From positions 2,604,001 to 2,668,000 of the forward strand of contig NZ_CP022600.1 of the NCBI RefSeq assembly GCF_002952215.1: a stretch of DNA of 64,000 nt, given 5' to 3'. The first letter of the stretch is position 1. The number at the start of each line of letters is the position of its first letter. Origin of the DNA: Porphyrobacter sp. HT-58-2 (GTDB lineage Bacteria; Pseudomonadota; Alphaproteobacteria; Sphingomonadales; Sphingomonadaceae). A program made the translations under genes and the position numbers. Of the stretch, positions 38,447 to 47,772 are shown one piece after another. A model generated the notes under the pieces. It was not told where the DNA came from. It made no database searches and saw only the letters and a program-made list of their open reading frames with translations.

Positions 38447-39994
38447 TTGCCCCTTGCGCTAGCCCCCCTCGGGGCTAAGAGACCGCGCTTTCGACAGCAT
38501 CGCGCAGCAAGGGGGCTTCCGGCGCGCTTTCGGGGGGCATTCGCTATTACGCTCACGCTGATCCTTGCCTATGTCGCAGCGCAGCTGGCACTTGCCATAT
38601 GGGCCGGCCGCGGAGCGCGATCCGATGCCGATTACCTCGTAGCTGGCCGCTCGCTCGGTCCGTTCGCCGTCGGCATGAGCCTGTTTGCGACCTGGTTCGC
38701 ATCCGAAAGCCTGATCGCCACCTCGGGCGAAGTCGCCCGCGACGGGCTCGCAGGCGCCCGGGCCGAGCCCTTCGCCTATGCCATCGGCATCCTCGCCATC
38801 GCGTTGTTCTTTGCCCACCGGCTGAGGAGCGGCGGCTTCATCACCATCGCCGATTTCCTGCGCGCCCGCTTCGGCGCGGGGACCGAGGCGCTTTCCGCCA
38901 TCGTCATCGCACTCAGCGCCACCACCTGGTCGGCCGCCCAGCTGTTCGCCTTCGCCACCATCATCGCGGGCGCATCGGGGCTCGATTTCACCACAGCCCT
39001 GATCAGCGCAACCCTGCTGGTGATGACCTACACCATGTTCGGCGGCCTGGCCGGAGACGTCCTAACCGACATCGTGCAGGGCCTCATCATCATCGTCGCC
39101 ATCCTGATCCTCTTCGCCTTGATGGCGAGCGCATTCGGCGGCGTGGGCGCGATGTGGGCCGCCGCGCCGCCCACCGTGTGGAGCTTCACTGCCCCCGGCG
39201 AAAGCTGGATCGACCGCGTCGAGCTATGGCTCATCCCCATTGCCGGGACGATGGTGAGCCAGGAGGCGCTCGCCCGCACGCTTGCCGCCCGCTCGCCCGC
39301 GGTCGCGCGCAGGGGCGCATTGCTCGGCGCGGGGATCTACCTCGCCGCCGGCCTCATCCCGGTCAGCCTCGGCCTGTTCGGCCCCCAGCTTGCCCCGCTC
39401 CTCGGCGTCACCCTGGGCGCGGACGAGGCCTATCTCCCCAGCCTTGCCGCCGCGCTGTTTCCCGAATGGCTGCTGATCATCTTCACCGGCGCACTGGTCT
39501 CCGCGATCCTGTCCTCGGTCGACAGCGCCCTGCTCGCGGTGTCGGCGGTGGTGACCGAGAGCGGGTACAAGCGCCTCAATCCCAAGGCCTCCCCCCTCGC
39601 CCTGCTGCGCGCTGCACGGGCGGCGACGGTGGGCGCGGCGGCCATCGCGGCGGTGCTGGCGGCGCAGGGGGAGTCCTTGCGCAACCTCGTGCTCGATGCC
39701 GGAGCGATTGCCGCAGTGCTGGCGGTGCCGATCATCGCCGGGCTGGCCGGAGCGCGCAGCGGCCGTGCGGCACTGGGGGCGATCGTGGTGCAGATGGGGG
39801 TGCTGGGCCTGCTCGACTACGCGCTGGGCATCCCCGGCGCCTTCCTGTGGATGATCGCGAGCGGGATCGTCACCTTCGCCGCCCTCACCCGGTTCGCGCG
39901 CCCCGCCCCCCCGCAAAGCCCCGCGCGGGAGCCGAGCGAAGCGGGGTCTGAGGCAGGCCAAAGCGGAGCTGAGGGGGGTCTGGAGGGGGCCTAA
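38447..39994 (+). CDS. Sodium:solute symporter family protein
   Basis: The drawn frame has 515 residues from a TTG at 38447; no ATG or GTG start is available before the first membrane helix. An ATT at 38546 directly before TLTLILAYVAAQLALAIWAG would give the usual family N-terminus. About 13 membrane helices are visible, with SDADYLVAGRSLGPFAVGMS, SLFATWFASESLIATSGEVA, MFGGLAGDVLTDIVQG and FTGALVSAILSSVDSALLAV typical of the SSS fold. It takes up an organic solute with Na+; the substrate is unknown. The C-terminal tail is polar and low-complexity. Confidence 0.82.
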   Translation: MPLALAPLGAKRPRFRQHRAARGLPARFRGAFAITLTLILAYVAAQLALAIWAGRGARSDADYLVAGRSLGPFAVGMSLFATWFASESLIATSGEVARDGLAGARAEPFAYAIGILAIALFFAHRLRSGGFITIADFLRARFGAGTEALSAIVIALSATTWSAAQLFAFATIIAGASGLDFTTALISATLLVMTYTMFGGLAGDVLTDIVQGLIIIVAILILFALMASAFGGVGAMWAAAPPTVWSFTAPGESWIDRVELWLIPIAGTMVSQEALARTLAARSPAVARRGALLGAGIYLAAGLIPVSLGLFGPQLAPLLGVTLGADEAYLPSLAAALFPEWLLIIFTGALVSAILSSVDSALLAVSAVVTESGYKRLNPKASPLALLRAARAATVGAAAIAAVLAAQGESLRNLVLDAGAIAAVLAVPIIAGLAGARSGRAALGAIVVQMGVLGLLDYALGIPGAFLWMIASGIVTFAALTRFARPAPPQSPAREPSEAGSEAGQSGAEGGLEGA

Positions 39995-40333
39995 GCGGGG
40001 TCAGGACGGGGCAAACCGGGATCTGGCGCGGGCAGAAATTCAGATGTTTCCCTTGTTTTTCAATCTTTTGAACTCCGCACTACCCCGAAACTCGCGCAAT
40101 GCGCGCGCTGCGCCCACCGCCTGACGCGCCGCGCTCACCCGATCGGCGAGCGCCCCTCCCCGCAGATCAACCGCTCCTTGAGCAAGAGGGGGACGCGCGC
40201 GGCCCGGAGCGCAGGAATGCACCAAGAGCGCGCGCGCCGGGGCGGAGGGTAGAGGGGCTGTGGGGGTGTAGGAAAGTGGCAGCACCGCCGAGGTGCTTAT
40301 TTCCGACTGAGTTCCTCAATCTAGGAAATTGGC
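39995..40333. other. Border region between symporter gene and HEPN island
   Basis: The region is GC-rich and repetitive up to ~40280, then turns AT-richer. A minus-strand frame of 81 codons (40040-40285) ends in EFRGSAEFKRLKNKGNI, which looks protein-like, but I recognise no family and would not call it a gene. A hairpin AGCACC-GCCGA-GGTGCT at 40281-40297 could be a weak terminator for the HEPN gene. No integrase or transposase is seen here. Confidence 0.4.
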
Positions 40334-40972
40334 CTACGCTGCGCGATAACTCTCTAGGACCACGCTATTTTCAAGCGTGTCACCAAACAATCGCATTAAC
40401 GCGATCGTTTCACTAGAAACTTGATGCAAGTCCTGCATCTCGATCAATGTTCCCTCCCCATGCGCAATCGAGTTTCGCCTCTTCAAGAGAACTACGTCTA
40501 TGAAGGTCGACTTTTCCGAAAACGGCTCGCTATCAATTCCGCAAACTAAGCAAATATCTTTAAATACTTCAAAGTTTAAATTTGACCTCGTGCTAACGAG
40601 ATCAGCGTTTACCCGGGTGAACCTGACATCGGACGATGATAAAACATCGTCTATAATCTGACAGCGTTCAGCAAACGATTTACTACTACTTTCGAGGCGC
40701 GGCAAAAAATAATTTCTTAAAAATTGACGATCCAAATCTTTATATGGAAATTTCCTAAGTGAAATGTGCTCAAGGTACCTTTTTGCAGCAAAACGTACAT
40801 ATCCTTCCCAATGGGCGTAACATATAGTCACAAGCGCACGCAGAAGAACTCTTTTTTCCAGAGCGTCTGCGCGCTGGATGGCCGCAACGAGGTCAGATAC
40901 TTCCCTGATGCGCCAATTTCTGTCCTCAACAATCTGACGTCCAAAATCAGCTGCGGTGTAGGGCTTACTCAT
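40334..40972 (-). CDS. MAE_28990/MAE_18760-like HEPN nuclease domain protein
   Basis: The protein is 212 residues, starting MSKPYTAADFGRQIVEDRN. This ATG overlaps the upstream DUF262 stop (ATGA) and is preferred to a GTG four codons earlier. It is all-helical: LRALVTICYAHWEGYVRFAA and NYFLPRLESSSKSFAERCQI are typical of the MAE_28990/MAE_18760 HEPN family. The HEPN ribonuclease motif R-N-x3-H is intact at residues 166-171 (RNSIAH). HEPN proteins of this type are often RNA-cutting toxins of defence or toxin-antitoxin modules. Codon and base use are clearly AT-richer than in the neighbours, which suggests horizontal gain. Confidence 0.8.
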   Translation of the reverse strand: MSKPYTAADFGRQIVEDRNWRIREVSDLVAAIQRADALEKRVLLRALVTICYAHWEGYVRFAAKRYLEHISLRKFPYKDLDRQFLRNYFLPRLESSSKSFAERCQIIDDVLSSSDVRFTRVNADLVSTRSNLNFEVFKDICLVCGIDSEPFSEKSTFIDVVLLKRRNSIAHGEGTLIEMQDLHQVSSETIALMRLFGDTLENSVVLESYRAA

Positions 40973-42081
40973 GGTTTGAACCACTCAGTCCCAAACGGGA
41001 CTGTCCGCTGAATGCGGGCAGTTCCCCGCAATCCGGGCGACGTAAAGTTCGCCACCGTGGGTTGGGACCAAAATGCCTCAATCCTATCTTTTACAAACGC
41101 CGCGGCATCGCCGTCGCCCAAAGCCAAAATCGCGTCGACATTTCGAGCAATGCCGACCGCAATCGCTTCAAGCGCAACCAAACCGACCCGGCCTGAATGA
41201 GTCCCGTTTTCATATCGCCTGAGCGCATCTGGGCCAAAAGCAGAATGCAAAAGGCCGAAGGTCTTATTGATCAAATTGACCGAGGCCTGCTCGTCACCGC
41301 CCCTTGCGAGTCTGATTGTACCCTCGTCGATATATTCCTCGACATCGAGCTTCCCGTCATAAGGGACGAACGAATGGACCAAGAAGCGAACAGCCAGTTC
41401 CATATGTCGCTGCTTCTCAGCTTGATCAGGGGTGACAGACACAACGTCCTGAAATTGTACACTTTCCGCAACCCCGCGAATCGCGCGGAAGTAATCGCCG
41501 TTCACCATCAACATTATGCAGTTTCTTAATTCTTGCGGATTTGCCTGCGTTCCCCCCGCGTTCAACCTTTGGAAAAGATCGCATTTTGTTTGATCATCAC
41601 TAGGACGTTTCAATATTTCTACTGCAATCCGACTACGCCTAATTGCCAATTGCAAACTCTTGTCTATCGGAACCTATTCGGCCTCGCCTATCCCTTCAAC
41701 GAGAGCAGACCTTTCCCAAACAGCATTATGCAGCGACGGTAGATATTTAGTAGCCTCCAGCACCGAGGGTGGCTTTAATTGATTGCCAACTCGCAATTTT
41801 CCCATAAATTCCAATATAGTCGATACTCTCTGCAAGCCATCTATCAGTTCCCAAGTTCCGTCTTCGCGTTCGAAAACAAAAATCGATGGTATCGGAATAC
41901 CAAGGAGCAGCGACTCAATCAGTTTTGATTTCTGGCTAATATCCCACCTGAAAAGGCGTTGGAATTCAGGATCGATAATCACTTCGAGATCATCATACAT
42001 CGTGACAATCTCGCCAAGGGACATTTGGTAAGCGTCGGTCTTAACCTGCCGCTGTGCTACTTCAATTTCATTCAAGAGCAT
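40969..42081 (-). pseudogene. DUF262 (GmrS/ParB-like) protein gene interrupted by an in-frame amber codon
   Basis: The start MLLNEIEVAQRQVKTDAYQM has a strong GGGAGGTGA ribosome-binding site. The N-terminal DUF262 domain is well preserved: PEFQRLFRWDISQKSKLIES, LLGIPIPSIFVFE and the nucleotide-binding LIDGLQRVSTI at residues ~80-88. A TAG at 41674-41676 stops the frame at codon 136, after GIGEAE. The same frame then continues without a further stop for 235 codons (VPIDKSLQLAIRRSRIAVEI, FQRLNAGGTQANPQELRNC), as expected for the rest of a ~370-residue DUF262 protein. So there is one nonsense change and no frameshift. Either it is a young pseudogene, a suppressed stop, or a sequencing error. The next gene (HEPN) is coupled to its real stop. 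Confidence 0.82.
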
Positions 42082-42194
42082 TTGGCTCACCTCCCGCAAA
42101 GCGCCCAAGTTACCTTACATAATCTGCGAGACTTGTGAAGAAGTCATTGAATCTTAGATGGTCCTGCCAAAAACCCACGAAAGCCGTAGGCTGC

Positions 42195-42260
42195 CTACCT
42201 CCCCAACAGCCCCGCCAGATACTGCCCCGTAAACGAGCGCGGCTCCTTCACCACCTGTTC
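42195..42260 (-). pseudogene. Vestigial second uvrA 3' end
   Basis: Read on the minus strand, these 22 codons give EQVVKEPRSFTGQYLAGLLG, an Arg and a TAG stop. The intact uvrA ends [20 protein letters not shown], an Asp and TGA; by hand alignment 13 of 21 residues match, including SFTG.YLA.LL, which is the C-terminal signature of UvrA. At DNA level only about 37 of 66 bases match, so this is not a recent tandem copy. It lies 37 bases beyond the true uvrA stop, between uvrA and the DUF262-HEPN island. Confidence 0.75.
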
Positions 42261-42263
42261 CGG

Positions 42264-42281
42264 CCCCGGCCTACGCCGGGG
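42264..42281. repeat. GC-rich palindrome between uvrA and its vestigial tail
   Basis: CCCCGGC-CTAC-GCCGGGG is a perfect 7-bp hairpin. No T run follows on either strand, so a repeat-type element is as likely as a terminator. It sits exactly where the two uvrA ends meet. Confidence 0.6.
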
Positions 42282-42297
42282 CAGGCTCGTTCCCGAG

Positions 42298-45267
42298 TCA
42301 GTCCCTCAAGAGCGGCGCAAGGTATTTGCCGGTGAAACTGCGCTCTACCTTGATGACGTCCTCGGGAACGCCCACCGCAACCACCTCCCCGCCGCGCACC
42401 CCGCCCTCCGGCCCCAGATCAATGATCCAGTCCGCGGTCTTGATCACGTCGAGGTTGTGCTCGATCACGACAACCGAATTCCCGCCCTCCACCAGCCGGT
42501 GCAGCACTTCGAGCAGTTTGCGCACGTCCTCGAAATGCAGGCCGGTGGTCGGCTCGTCGAGGATGTAGAGCGTCTGTCCGGTGCTGCGCCGCGCGAGTTC
42601 CTTGGCGAGTTTCACCCGCTGCGCCTCGCCGCCCGATAGCGTGGTGGCCTGCTGGCCGACCTTGACGTAGCCGAGGCCGACCTCGTTCAGCATCCGCATC
42701 TTCTCGCGGATCGGGGGGACGGCCTTGAAGAATTCCTCGGCATCCTCGATCGTCATGTCGAGCACGTCGGCGATCGAGTGGCCCTTGAATTTCACTTCGA
42801 GGGTTTCGCGGTTGTAGCGCTTGCCGTGGCATTCCTCGCAGGTGACGTAGACGTCGGGGAGGAAGTGCATTTCGATCTTGATGAGGCCGTCGCCCTGGCA
42901 CTTCTCGCAGCGGCCGCCCTTGACGTTGAAGGAGAAGCGGCCGGGCTTGTAACCGCGGGCGAGGCTTTCGGGGAGGCCGGCGAACCAGTCGCGGATCTGA
43001 GTGAACGCGCCGGTGTAGGTGGCGGGGTTGGAGCGCGGGGTGCGGCCGATGGGGGACTGGTCGATCTCGATCACCTTGTCGCAATGCTGGAGGCCGGTGA
43101 TCTCGTCGTGCGCCCCCGCGATCACCCGCGCACCGTTGAGGACGCGGGAGGCGCCCGCTTGCAGGGTGTCGATGGTGAGGCTGGATTTGCCTGACCCGCT
43201 GACCCCGGTGATGCAGGTGAAGGTGCCGAGCGGGATCTTGGCGGTGACGCCCTTGAGGTTGTTGGCGCGGGCGTTCTTGACCTCGATGTGATGCCCGTTG
43301 CCCTTGCGGCGCTTGGCCGGGACATCGATCTTGCGCTTGCCGGTGAGGTAGTCGGCGGTGAGGCTGCCCTTGGCCTTGAGGATGTCCTTGAGGCTCCCCT
43401 GCGCCACCACCTCGCCGCCATGCACGCCCGCGCCGGGGCCAAGATCGACGATATGGTCGGCGGCGCGGATGGCGTCCTCGTCATGCTCGACGACGATCAC
43501 GGTGTTGCCGAGATCGCGCAGGCGTTTCAATGTTTCGAGCAGCCGGTCATTGTCGCGCTGGTGGAGGCCGATGCTCGGCTCGTCGAGGACGTAGAGCACG
43601 CCTGAGAGGCCGGAGCCGATCTGGGAGGCAAGGCGGATGCGCTGGCTCTCCCCGCCTGACAAGGTGCCGGAGGTGCGGTCAAGGTTGAGGTAGTCGAGCC
43701 CGACATTGTCGAGGAAGCCGAGCCGCTCGTTGATCTCCTTGAGGATGGCCTTGGCGATCTGGCTCTGCTGCGCGGTGAGCTGCGCGTCCAATGCGAGGAA
43801 CCACGCCTTGGCGTCCGCCACGCTCATCTGGACGGGCGTGGCGATGTCGGTGCCCGCGACCTTCACGCTGAGCGCCTTCTCATTGAGGCGCTTGCCGCGG
43901 CAGGTCTCGCAGGGCTGCGCGGTCTGGTACTTGGCCAGTTCCTCCTGCATCCACGCGCTTTCGGTCTGCATCATCCGGCGGTTGAGGTTGCCGATCACGC
44001 CCTCGAAGGGCTTGTGGACGGTGTATTCGCGGCGGCCGTCCTTGAAGGTCAGCGGTACCGGCAGCCCGCCCGTGCCGTGGAGGATGATGAGTTTCTGTTC
44101 GGGCGCGAGGTCTTTCCACGGGGTCGTAAGATCGAAGCCATAGGCCTTGGCGAGGCTGGCGAGCACCTGCATGTAATAGGGCGAGGGCGGGTTGGACTTG
44201 GCCCAGGGCACCACTGCGCCCTGCTTGAGGCTGAGCGCCTCGTTGGGCACCACCAGCTGCGGGTCGAACAGCATCTTCTCGCCGATCCCGTCGCAGGCCG
44301 GGCAGGCACCCTGAGGGGCGTTGAAGGAGAACAGTCGGGGTTCGATTTCCTCGATGGTGAAGCCGCTCACCGGGCAGGCGAATTTTTCGCTGAAGACGAT
44401 GCGGTTGGCGGGGAGACCTGCGCCCTTCATCTTGCCGCCCTTGTCCCCCTCCCCGTTCGTGTCGAGCGCTGTCGAGACACCGCGCGAAGGCCTCTCGACT
44501 TCGCTCGAGGCGAACGGGGACTTTCCGAGCGCCTCGGCCACGGTCGTATCGGCGAGGTCGACATAGGCCAGCCCCTCGGCCAGCTTGAGCGCGGTCTCGA
44601 AACTTTCGGCGAGGCGGGTCTGGAGGCCGTCCTTCACCGCGATGCGGTCAACCACCACTTCGATGTCATGCTTGAACTTCTTGTCGAGCGCGGGGGCATC
44701 CTCGATGGCGTAGATCTCCCCGTCGATCCGCACGCGGGTGAAGCCGGAGCGCTGCCATTCGGCCAGCTCCTTGCGATATTCACCCTTGCGCCCGCGCACC
44801 ACCGGCGCGAGCAGATACGCCCTCGTACCTTCGGGCAGCGCCATCACCCGGTCGACCATCTGGCTGACGGTCTGGGCGCTGATCGGCTCGCCGGTCGCAG
44901 GCGAGTAAGGCACGCCCACCCGCGCCCACAGCAGGCGCATATAGTCGTAGATTTCCGTGACGGTCGCCACAGTCGAGCGCGGGTTGCGGCTGGTGGTCTT
45001 CTGCTCGATCGAAATGGCAGGCGAGAGCCCGTCGATATGCTCGACATCGGGCTTCTGCATCATTTCGAGGAACTGACGCGCATAGGCGCTGAGCGACTCC
45101 ACATAGCGCCGCTGCCCCTCGGCATAGATCGTGTCGAAGGCGAGGCTCGACTTGCCCGACCCGGACAGCCCGGTGACCACGATCAGCGCATCGCGCGGCA
45201 GATCGATGTCGATGCCCTTGAGATTATGTTCGCGCGCACCGCGCACGGAAATGGTGGTGAGGCTCAT
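42298..45267 (-). CDS. uvrA: Excinuclease ABC subunit A (UvrA)
   Basis: A 989-residue protein starting [20 protein letters not shown]. It has two ABC ATPase modules (Walker [21 protein letters not shown] near residue 35 and [15 protein letters not shown] near 690; signatures [12 protein letters not shown] and [12 protein letters not shown]) and the zinc Cys motifs CPVSGF...CPACDG and CEKCQGDG...CEEC. UvrA finds bulky lesions and loads UvrB in nucleotide excision repair. Residues ~250-272 ([20 protein letters not shown] and following) are encoded by a palindromic REP-like insert at 44451-44519, just before the first zinc motif. A LexA box lies directly before the start. The last residues are doubled as a vestige downstream. 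Confidence 0.97.
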   Translation of the reverse strand: MSLTTISVRGAREHNLKGIDIDLPRDALIVVTGLSGSGKSSLAFDTIYAEGQRRYVESLSAYARQFLEMMQKPDVEHIDGLSPAISIEQKTTSRNPRSTVATVTEIYDYMRLLWARVGVPYSPATGEPISAQTVSQMVDRVMALPEGTRAYLLAPVVRGRKGEYRKELAEWQRSGFTRVRIDGEIYAIEDAPALDKKFKHDIEVVVDRIAVKDGLQTRLAESFETALKLAEGLAYVDLADTTVAEALGKSPFASSEVERPSRGVSTALDTNGEGDKGGKMKGAGLPANRIVFSEKFACPVSGFTIEEIEPRLFSFNAPQGACPACDGIGEKMLFDPQLVVPNEALSLKQGAVVPWAKSNPPSPYYMQVLASLAKAYGFDLTTPWKDLAPEQKLIILHGTGGLPVPLTFKDGRREYTVHKPFEGVIGNLNRRMMQTESAWMQEELAKYQTAQPCETCRGKRLNEKALSVKVAGTDIATPVQMSVADAKAWFLALDAQLTAQQSQIAKAILKEINERLGFLDNVGLDYLNLDRTSGTLSGGESQRIRLASQIGSGLSGVLYVLDEPSIGLHQRDNDRLLETLKRLRDLGNTVIVVEHDEDAIRAADHIVDLGPGAGVHGGEVVAQGSLKDILKAKGSLTADYLTGKRKIDVPAKRRKGNGHHIEVKNARANNLKGVTAKIPLGTFTCITGVSGSGKSSLTIDTLQAGASRVLNGARVIAGAHDEITGLQHCDKVIEIDQSPIGRTPRSNPATYTGAFTQIRDWFAGLPESLARGYKPGRFSFNVKGGRCEKCQGDGLIKIEMHFLPDVYVTCEECHGKRYNRETLEVKFKGHSIADVLDMTIEDAEEFFKAVPPIREKMRMLNEVGLGYVKVGQQATTLSGGEAQRVKLAKELARRSTGQTLYILDEPTTGLHFEDVRKLLEVLHRLVEGGNSVVVIEHNLDVIKTADWIIDLGPEGGVRGGEVVAVGVPEDVIKVERSFTGKYLAPLLRD
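44451..44519. repeat. REP-like palindromic element inside uvrA
   Basis: The element is 69 bp (23 codons), bounded by CCCCGTTCG and CGAACGGGG. Inside are two stem-loops, TGTCGAGCGCTGTCGAGACA (44460-44479) and CTCTCGACTTCGCTCGAG (44492-44509). A close copy lies between sucA and sucB at 57819-57887. Because its length is a multiple of three and it has no stop in this frame, uvrA stays open through it. Confidence 0.85.
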
Positions 45268-45278
45268 GGGCGTGACGT

Positions 45279-45293
45279 GTTCCGGAAATGTTC
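45279..45293 (-). promoter_or_regulatory. LexA (SOS) box upstream of uvrA
   Basis: GTTC-CGGAAAT-GTTC matches the alphaproteobacterial LexA operator GTTC-N7-GTTC exactly. It ends 11 bases before the uvrA ATG, so LexA bound here would also block the ribosome-binding region of the template or early elongation. Confidence 0.83.
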
Positions 45294-45415
45294 GTATGGG
45301 TCAAGGCAGGTCGGCGCAGCCAGGCGCTTTATCCGCTGCAAGATGGCTTCTTGCGGCGACGGATCAACGGGCGGCCGTCAAGATGGTTTCGCCCAACCTT
45401 ACCGCATCGCGCCTT

Positions 45416-47032
45416 TCAGCGTTCCAGCACGGCGATCGTATCCAGCACCTGCTGCGCCACGGCTGCCTGTTGTCGAAGATTGTCGCGACCGGCAAAGTAA
45501 TCGAGCGCGGCGCGCGCGTCGGTCTTCGCCTCCTCCAGCAGCGCGCTGTGCCGTTCCGTCGGCGCCATGGCCGCTTCCGCAGCGCCGAGACTGGCAAGAA
45601 CGAGGCGCCCAAAGGCGTGCAACGACGGGTGGCTATCGGCGGTCAGATAATCGAGCGCAGCGCGGCAGTGCCCGCGCGCTTCGCCGAACAGGGTGAGCGA
45701 CTGCTCCGCGCGTTCAGGGTCGCCGCGGTCGATCCCGGCGCGATCCTGCATCGCGCTGCACAGATTGAGCCGGATCATGGCCAGACCTTGGTCCGGCTCA
45801 CCCATTTCCAGCCGATCAAGCGCCATCCGCCCGAGCGTCAAAGCCCCGTCCAGTGCCTCGCCGCGCTGCGACGGCGGAACGATACGAGCGAGCGTGTGCA
45901 GCGCAACTGCGGCATCACCAAGCACCTGCCCCGCCTCGCGCATCTGCCCCGCATCGTCATACATCTGCCGCGCCCCGGCAAGATACTGAACCGCCGCCTC
46001 AAGCAATTCGCGCGCGGCCTCCGGATCGTCCTTGCGCCCGGCGAGCATCACCAGCATCCGCGCCGCGCCCGCCTGCACCTCGGCGTAATCGAGCGGGTGC
46101 TGCGCCCGGTCGATCGCATCCAGCGCGGCGGCGTAAAGGTCGAAGGCGCGATTGAAATGCCCGCTCGCCGTAGCCCCATCGGTGAATTCGGCGCGCTGCA
46201 CCGCCAGCCGTGCCGCGAGCGCCTTGCCGAGCCCCCATTCGCGCGGTCGGCCTGCGCGGTCGACAATGCCAAGTACATCTTCCTCAACCACGATATCGGC
46301 CCGGTCGAGCGCGGTGACATCACCGAACAGCGCATAGGTATCGAGATCCGCCTCGACCTGATCGACGCCGAGCTGCCAGATTTCGAGTGCGGCCTGTTCC
46401 TGTCGCTGGCGTCGCCGGGCAATAGCGTCCAGCCGGGTCCCGCTTGCCCGTTCCCGGTCTGCGCGCGTGCCGAGCAATTCGGCGCTGAGAGCGCGCGCCC
46501 GCTCGACGTCGAACAAAAGGGCCAGATCCTCGCCGCTCAGCGCGGCCAGCGTATCGGCGAGACTGCCGAAGATCGCTTCCGCGCGGGCGAAATCGCCCTC
46601 GTCGAAGGCCCGACGGGCATCGCGTAGCAGCGCCTGCGAGCGCGCCAGTTCGCCTTCACCAATACCGTTGTCGGCCAGCACCAGAACCCCGCGCGCGCCA
46701 TTGCGCAGCCGGTTCTGCAACTGATCGATATCCTTCTGCATCGCCGCCAGCCGCACATCGAGCAGCACCGCCCGTTCGACCAGCGCATCCAGCTCGGCGA
46801 GCAGCCGCGCCTCGCTGAGCCCCGGATAGGCCAGATCGAGCCGCTGTGCGATCCCGGCAATGGTCGCGGCCTGCAGACCGGTGCTCCTTTCGAGCGATGC
46901 GATGCGGCTCTCGTACCATCGCTTCTGCGCGGCCGATGCGCCCACCGCCTCACCGGGACGCGTGCCTTGCGCAACCGCCATGCCGGGTACCAGCGCAGCA
47001 GCAAGAACCGCCAGGATCAGCCTGCCGGACAT
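45416..47032 (-). CDS. Exported helical-repeat (TPR-like) protein of unknown function
   Basis: This is a 538-residue protein starting [23 protein letters not shown], a signal peptide; the open frame extends 88 codons upstream through the next gene and is not used. A coiled coil at residues ~30-110 ([40 protein letters not shown]) is followed by many helical hairpins with TPR-like spacing ([40 protein letters not shown]). It probably scaffolds a periplasmic complex. Its first 16 bases overlap the end of the upstream membrane protein gene, so the two are co-translated. Confidence 0.7.
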   Translation of the reverse strand: MSGRLILAVLAAALVPGMAVAQGTRPGEAVGASAAQKRWYESRIASLERSTGLQAATIAGIAQRLDLAYPGLSEARLLAELDALVERAVLLDVRLAAMQKDIDQLQNRLRNGARGVLVLADNGIGEGELARSQALLRDARRAFDEGDFARAEAIFGSLADTLAALSGEDLALLFDVERARALSAELLGTRADRERASGTRLDAIARRRQRQEQAALEIWQLGVDQVEADLDTYALFGDVTALDRADIVVEEDVLGIVDRAGRPREWGLGKALAARLAVQRAEFTDGATASGHFNRAFDLYAAALDAIDRAQHPLDYAEVQAGAARMLVMLAGRKDDPEAARELLEAAVQYLAGARQMYDDAGQMREAGQVLGDAAVALHTLARIVPPSQRGEALDGALTLGRMALDRLEMGEPDQGLAMIRLNLCSAMQDRAGIDRGDPERAEQSLTLFGEARGHCRAALDYLTADSHPSLHAFGRLVLASLGAAEAAMAPTERHSALLEEAKTDARAALDYFAGRDNLRQQAAVAQQVLDTIAVLER

Positions 47033-47772
47033 CGCTTGTAGACTTCCATGCCGTTGGCCGCTGTCTTGTCGTCCCATGCCAGCCGCTCGATCGCGGGATC
47101 GAGGCGGAAGCTGGCGGCCCTGCCCTTGGCGCTTGCCGGTTCGACGCCGACCACTTCCATGCTCCAGCCCTCGGCCTTCACGATTTGAGCCAGCAGCCGG
47201 AAAGGCTCGACGCCGGGAGGCCGCTTGACCATTTCCGCCACGAGTGCAGCGTCCCCGCCCTGTTCGATCAGCGCAATTTCCCAGACCAGTCCACATTCAG
47301 GGTCCTGTTCGCCCCACCGGCCCTCGATCTTGCCGAAGATCGGTGGCCGGGCAGGAAACCGCCGGGCGAGGATCTGCTCGATCCGGCTAACGCCTTCCTC
47401 CATTGGCGCAATATCCTGCGTGGTAACCGCGCGCGGCTCGAACAGGCTGAGCGCGCTCGTCATGGTGCCGAAAGCACCGAACACCGCGATCAGGATCAGT
47501 CCGGCGCCGAAAGGCGAAAATATCCGCTGAAGCGTGGAGCACTCGCCCGGCTGCCAGCTCACCGCAAGCGTTGCAAAGGCGGTCAGCAGGCCGATGCCGA
47601 ACAGGAAAGCCTTGCCCCACAGCGCCGTCTCCTTGGCGAGCGAGGTGTCGTAGATCAGCCAAGCCAGCACCACTGCACAGGCGGCAGTCATGATGTTGAG
47701 GGTGATGCCCACCCATTGCGGTGCATGCATCGCTGCCGCCAAGCCTTGGATACGGCGCGCCAGCAGCTTCAT
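47017..47772 (-). CDS. Membrane protein of unknown function, partner of the TPR-like protein
   Basis: This is a 251-residue protein from ATG 47772 (MKLLARRIQGLAAAMHAPQW); a TTG six codons earlier is also open. Three membrane helices lie in residues ~25-125 (GITLNIMTAACAVVLAWLIY, KAFLFGIGLLTAFATLAVSW, AGLILIAVFGAFGTMTSALS). The remaining ~130 residues, with two Cys residues (DPECGLVWEIALIEQ and VYKRCPAG), form a soluble domain, probably periplasmic. I recognise no family. It is the first gene of a two-gene unit and overlaps the TPR-like gene by 16 bases. Confidence 0.65.
   Translation of the reverse strand: MKLLARRIQGLAAAMHAPQWVGITLNIMTAACAVVLAWLIYDTSLAKETALWGKAFLFGIGLLTAFATLAVSWQPGECSTLQRIFSPFGAGLILIAVFGAFGTMTSALSLFEPRAVTTQDIAPMEEGVSRIEQILARRFPARPPIFGKIEGRWGEQDPECGLVWEIALIEQGGDAALVAEMVKRPPGVEPFRLLAQIVKAEGWSMEVVGVEPASAKGRAASFRLDPAIERLAWDDKTAANGMEVYKRCPAG

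Noticed and set aside
42264..42281. Palindrome as the Rho-independent terminator of uvrA
   Set aside because: There is no T run after the stem on the uvrA strand; the hairpin is kept only as a repeat.
40334..42300. Integrase, transposase or terminal repeats bounding the HEPN island
   Set aside because: None seen on either strand. The uvrA vestige lies on one side only, so a classical attL/attR pair is not supported.
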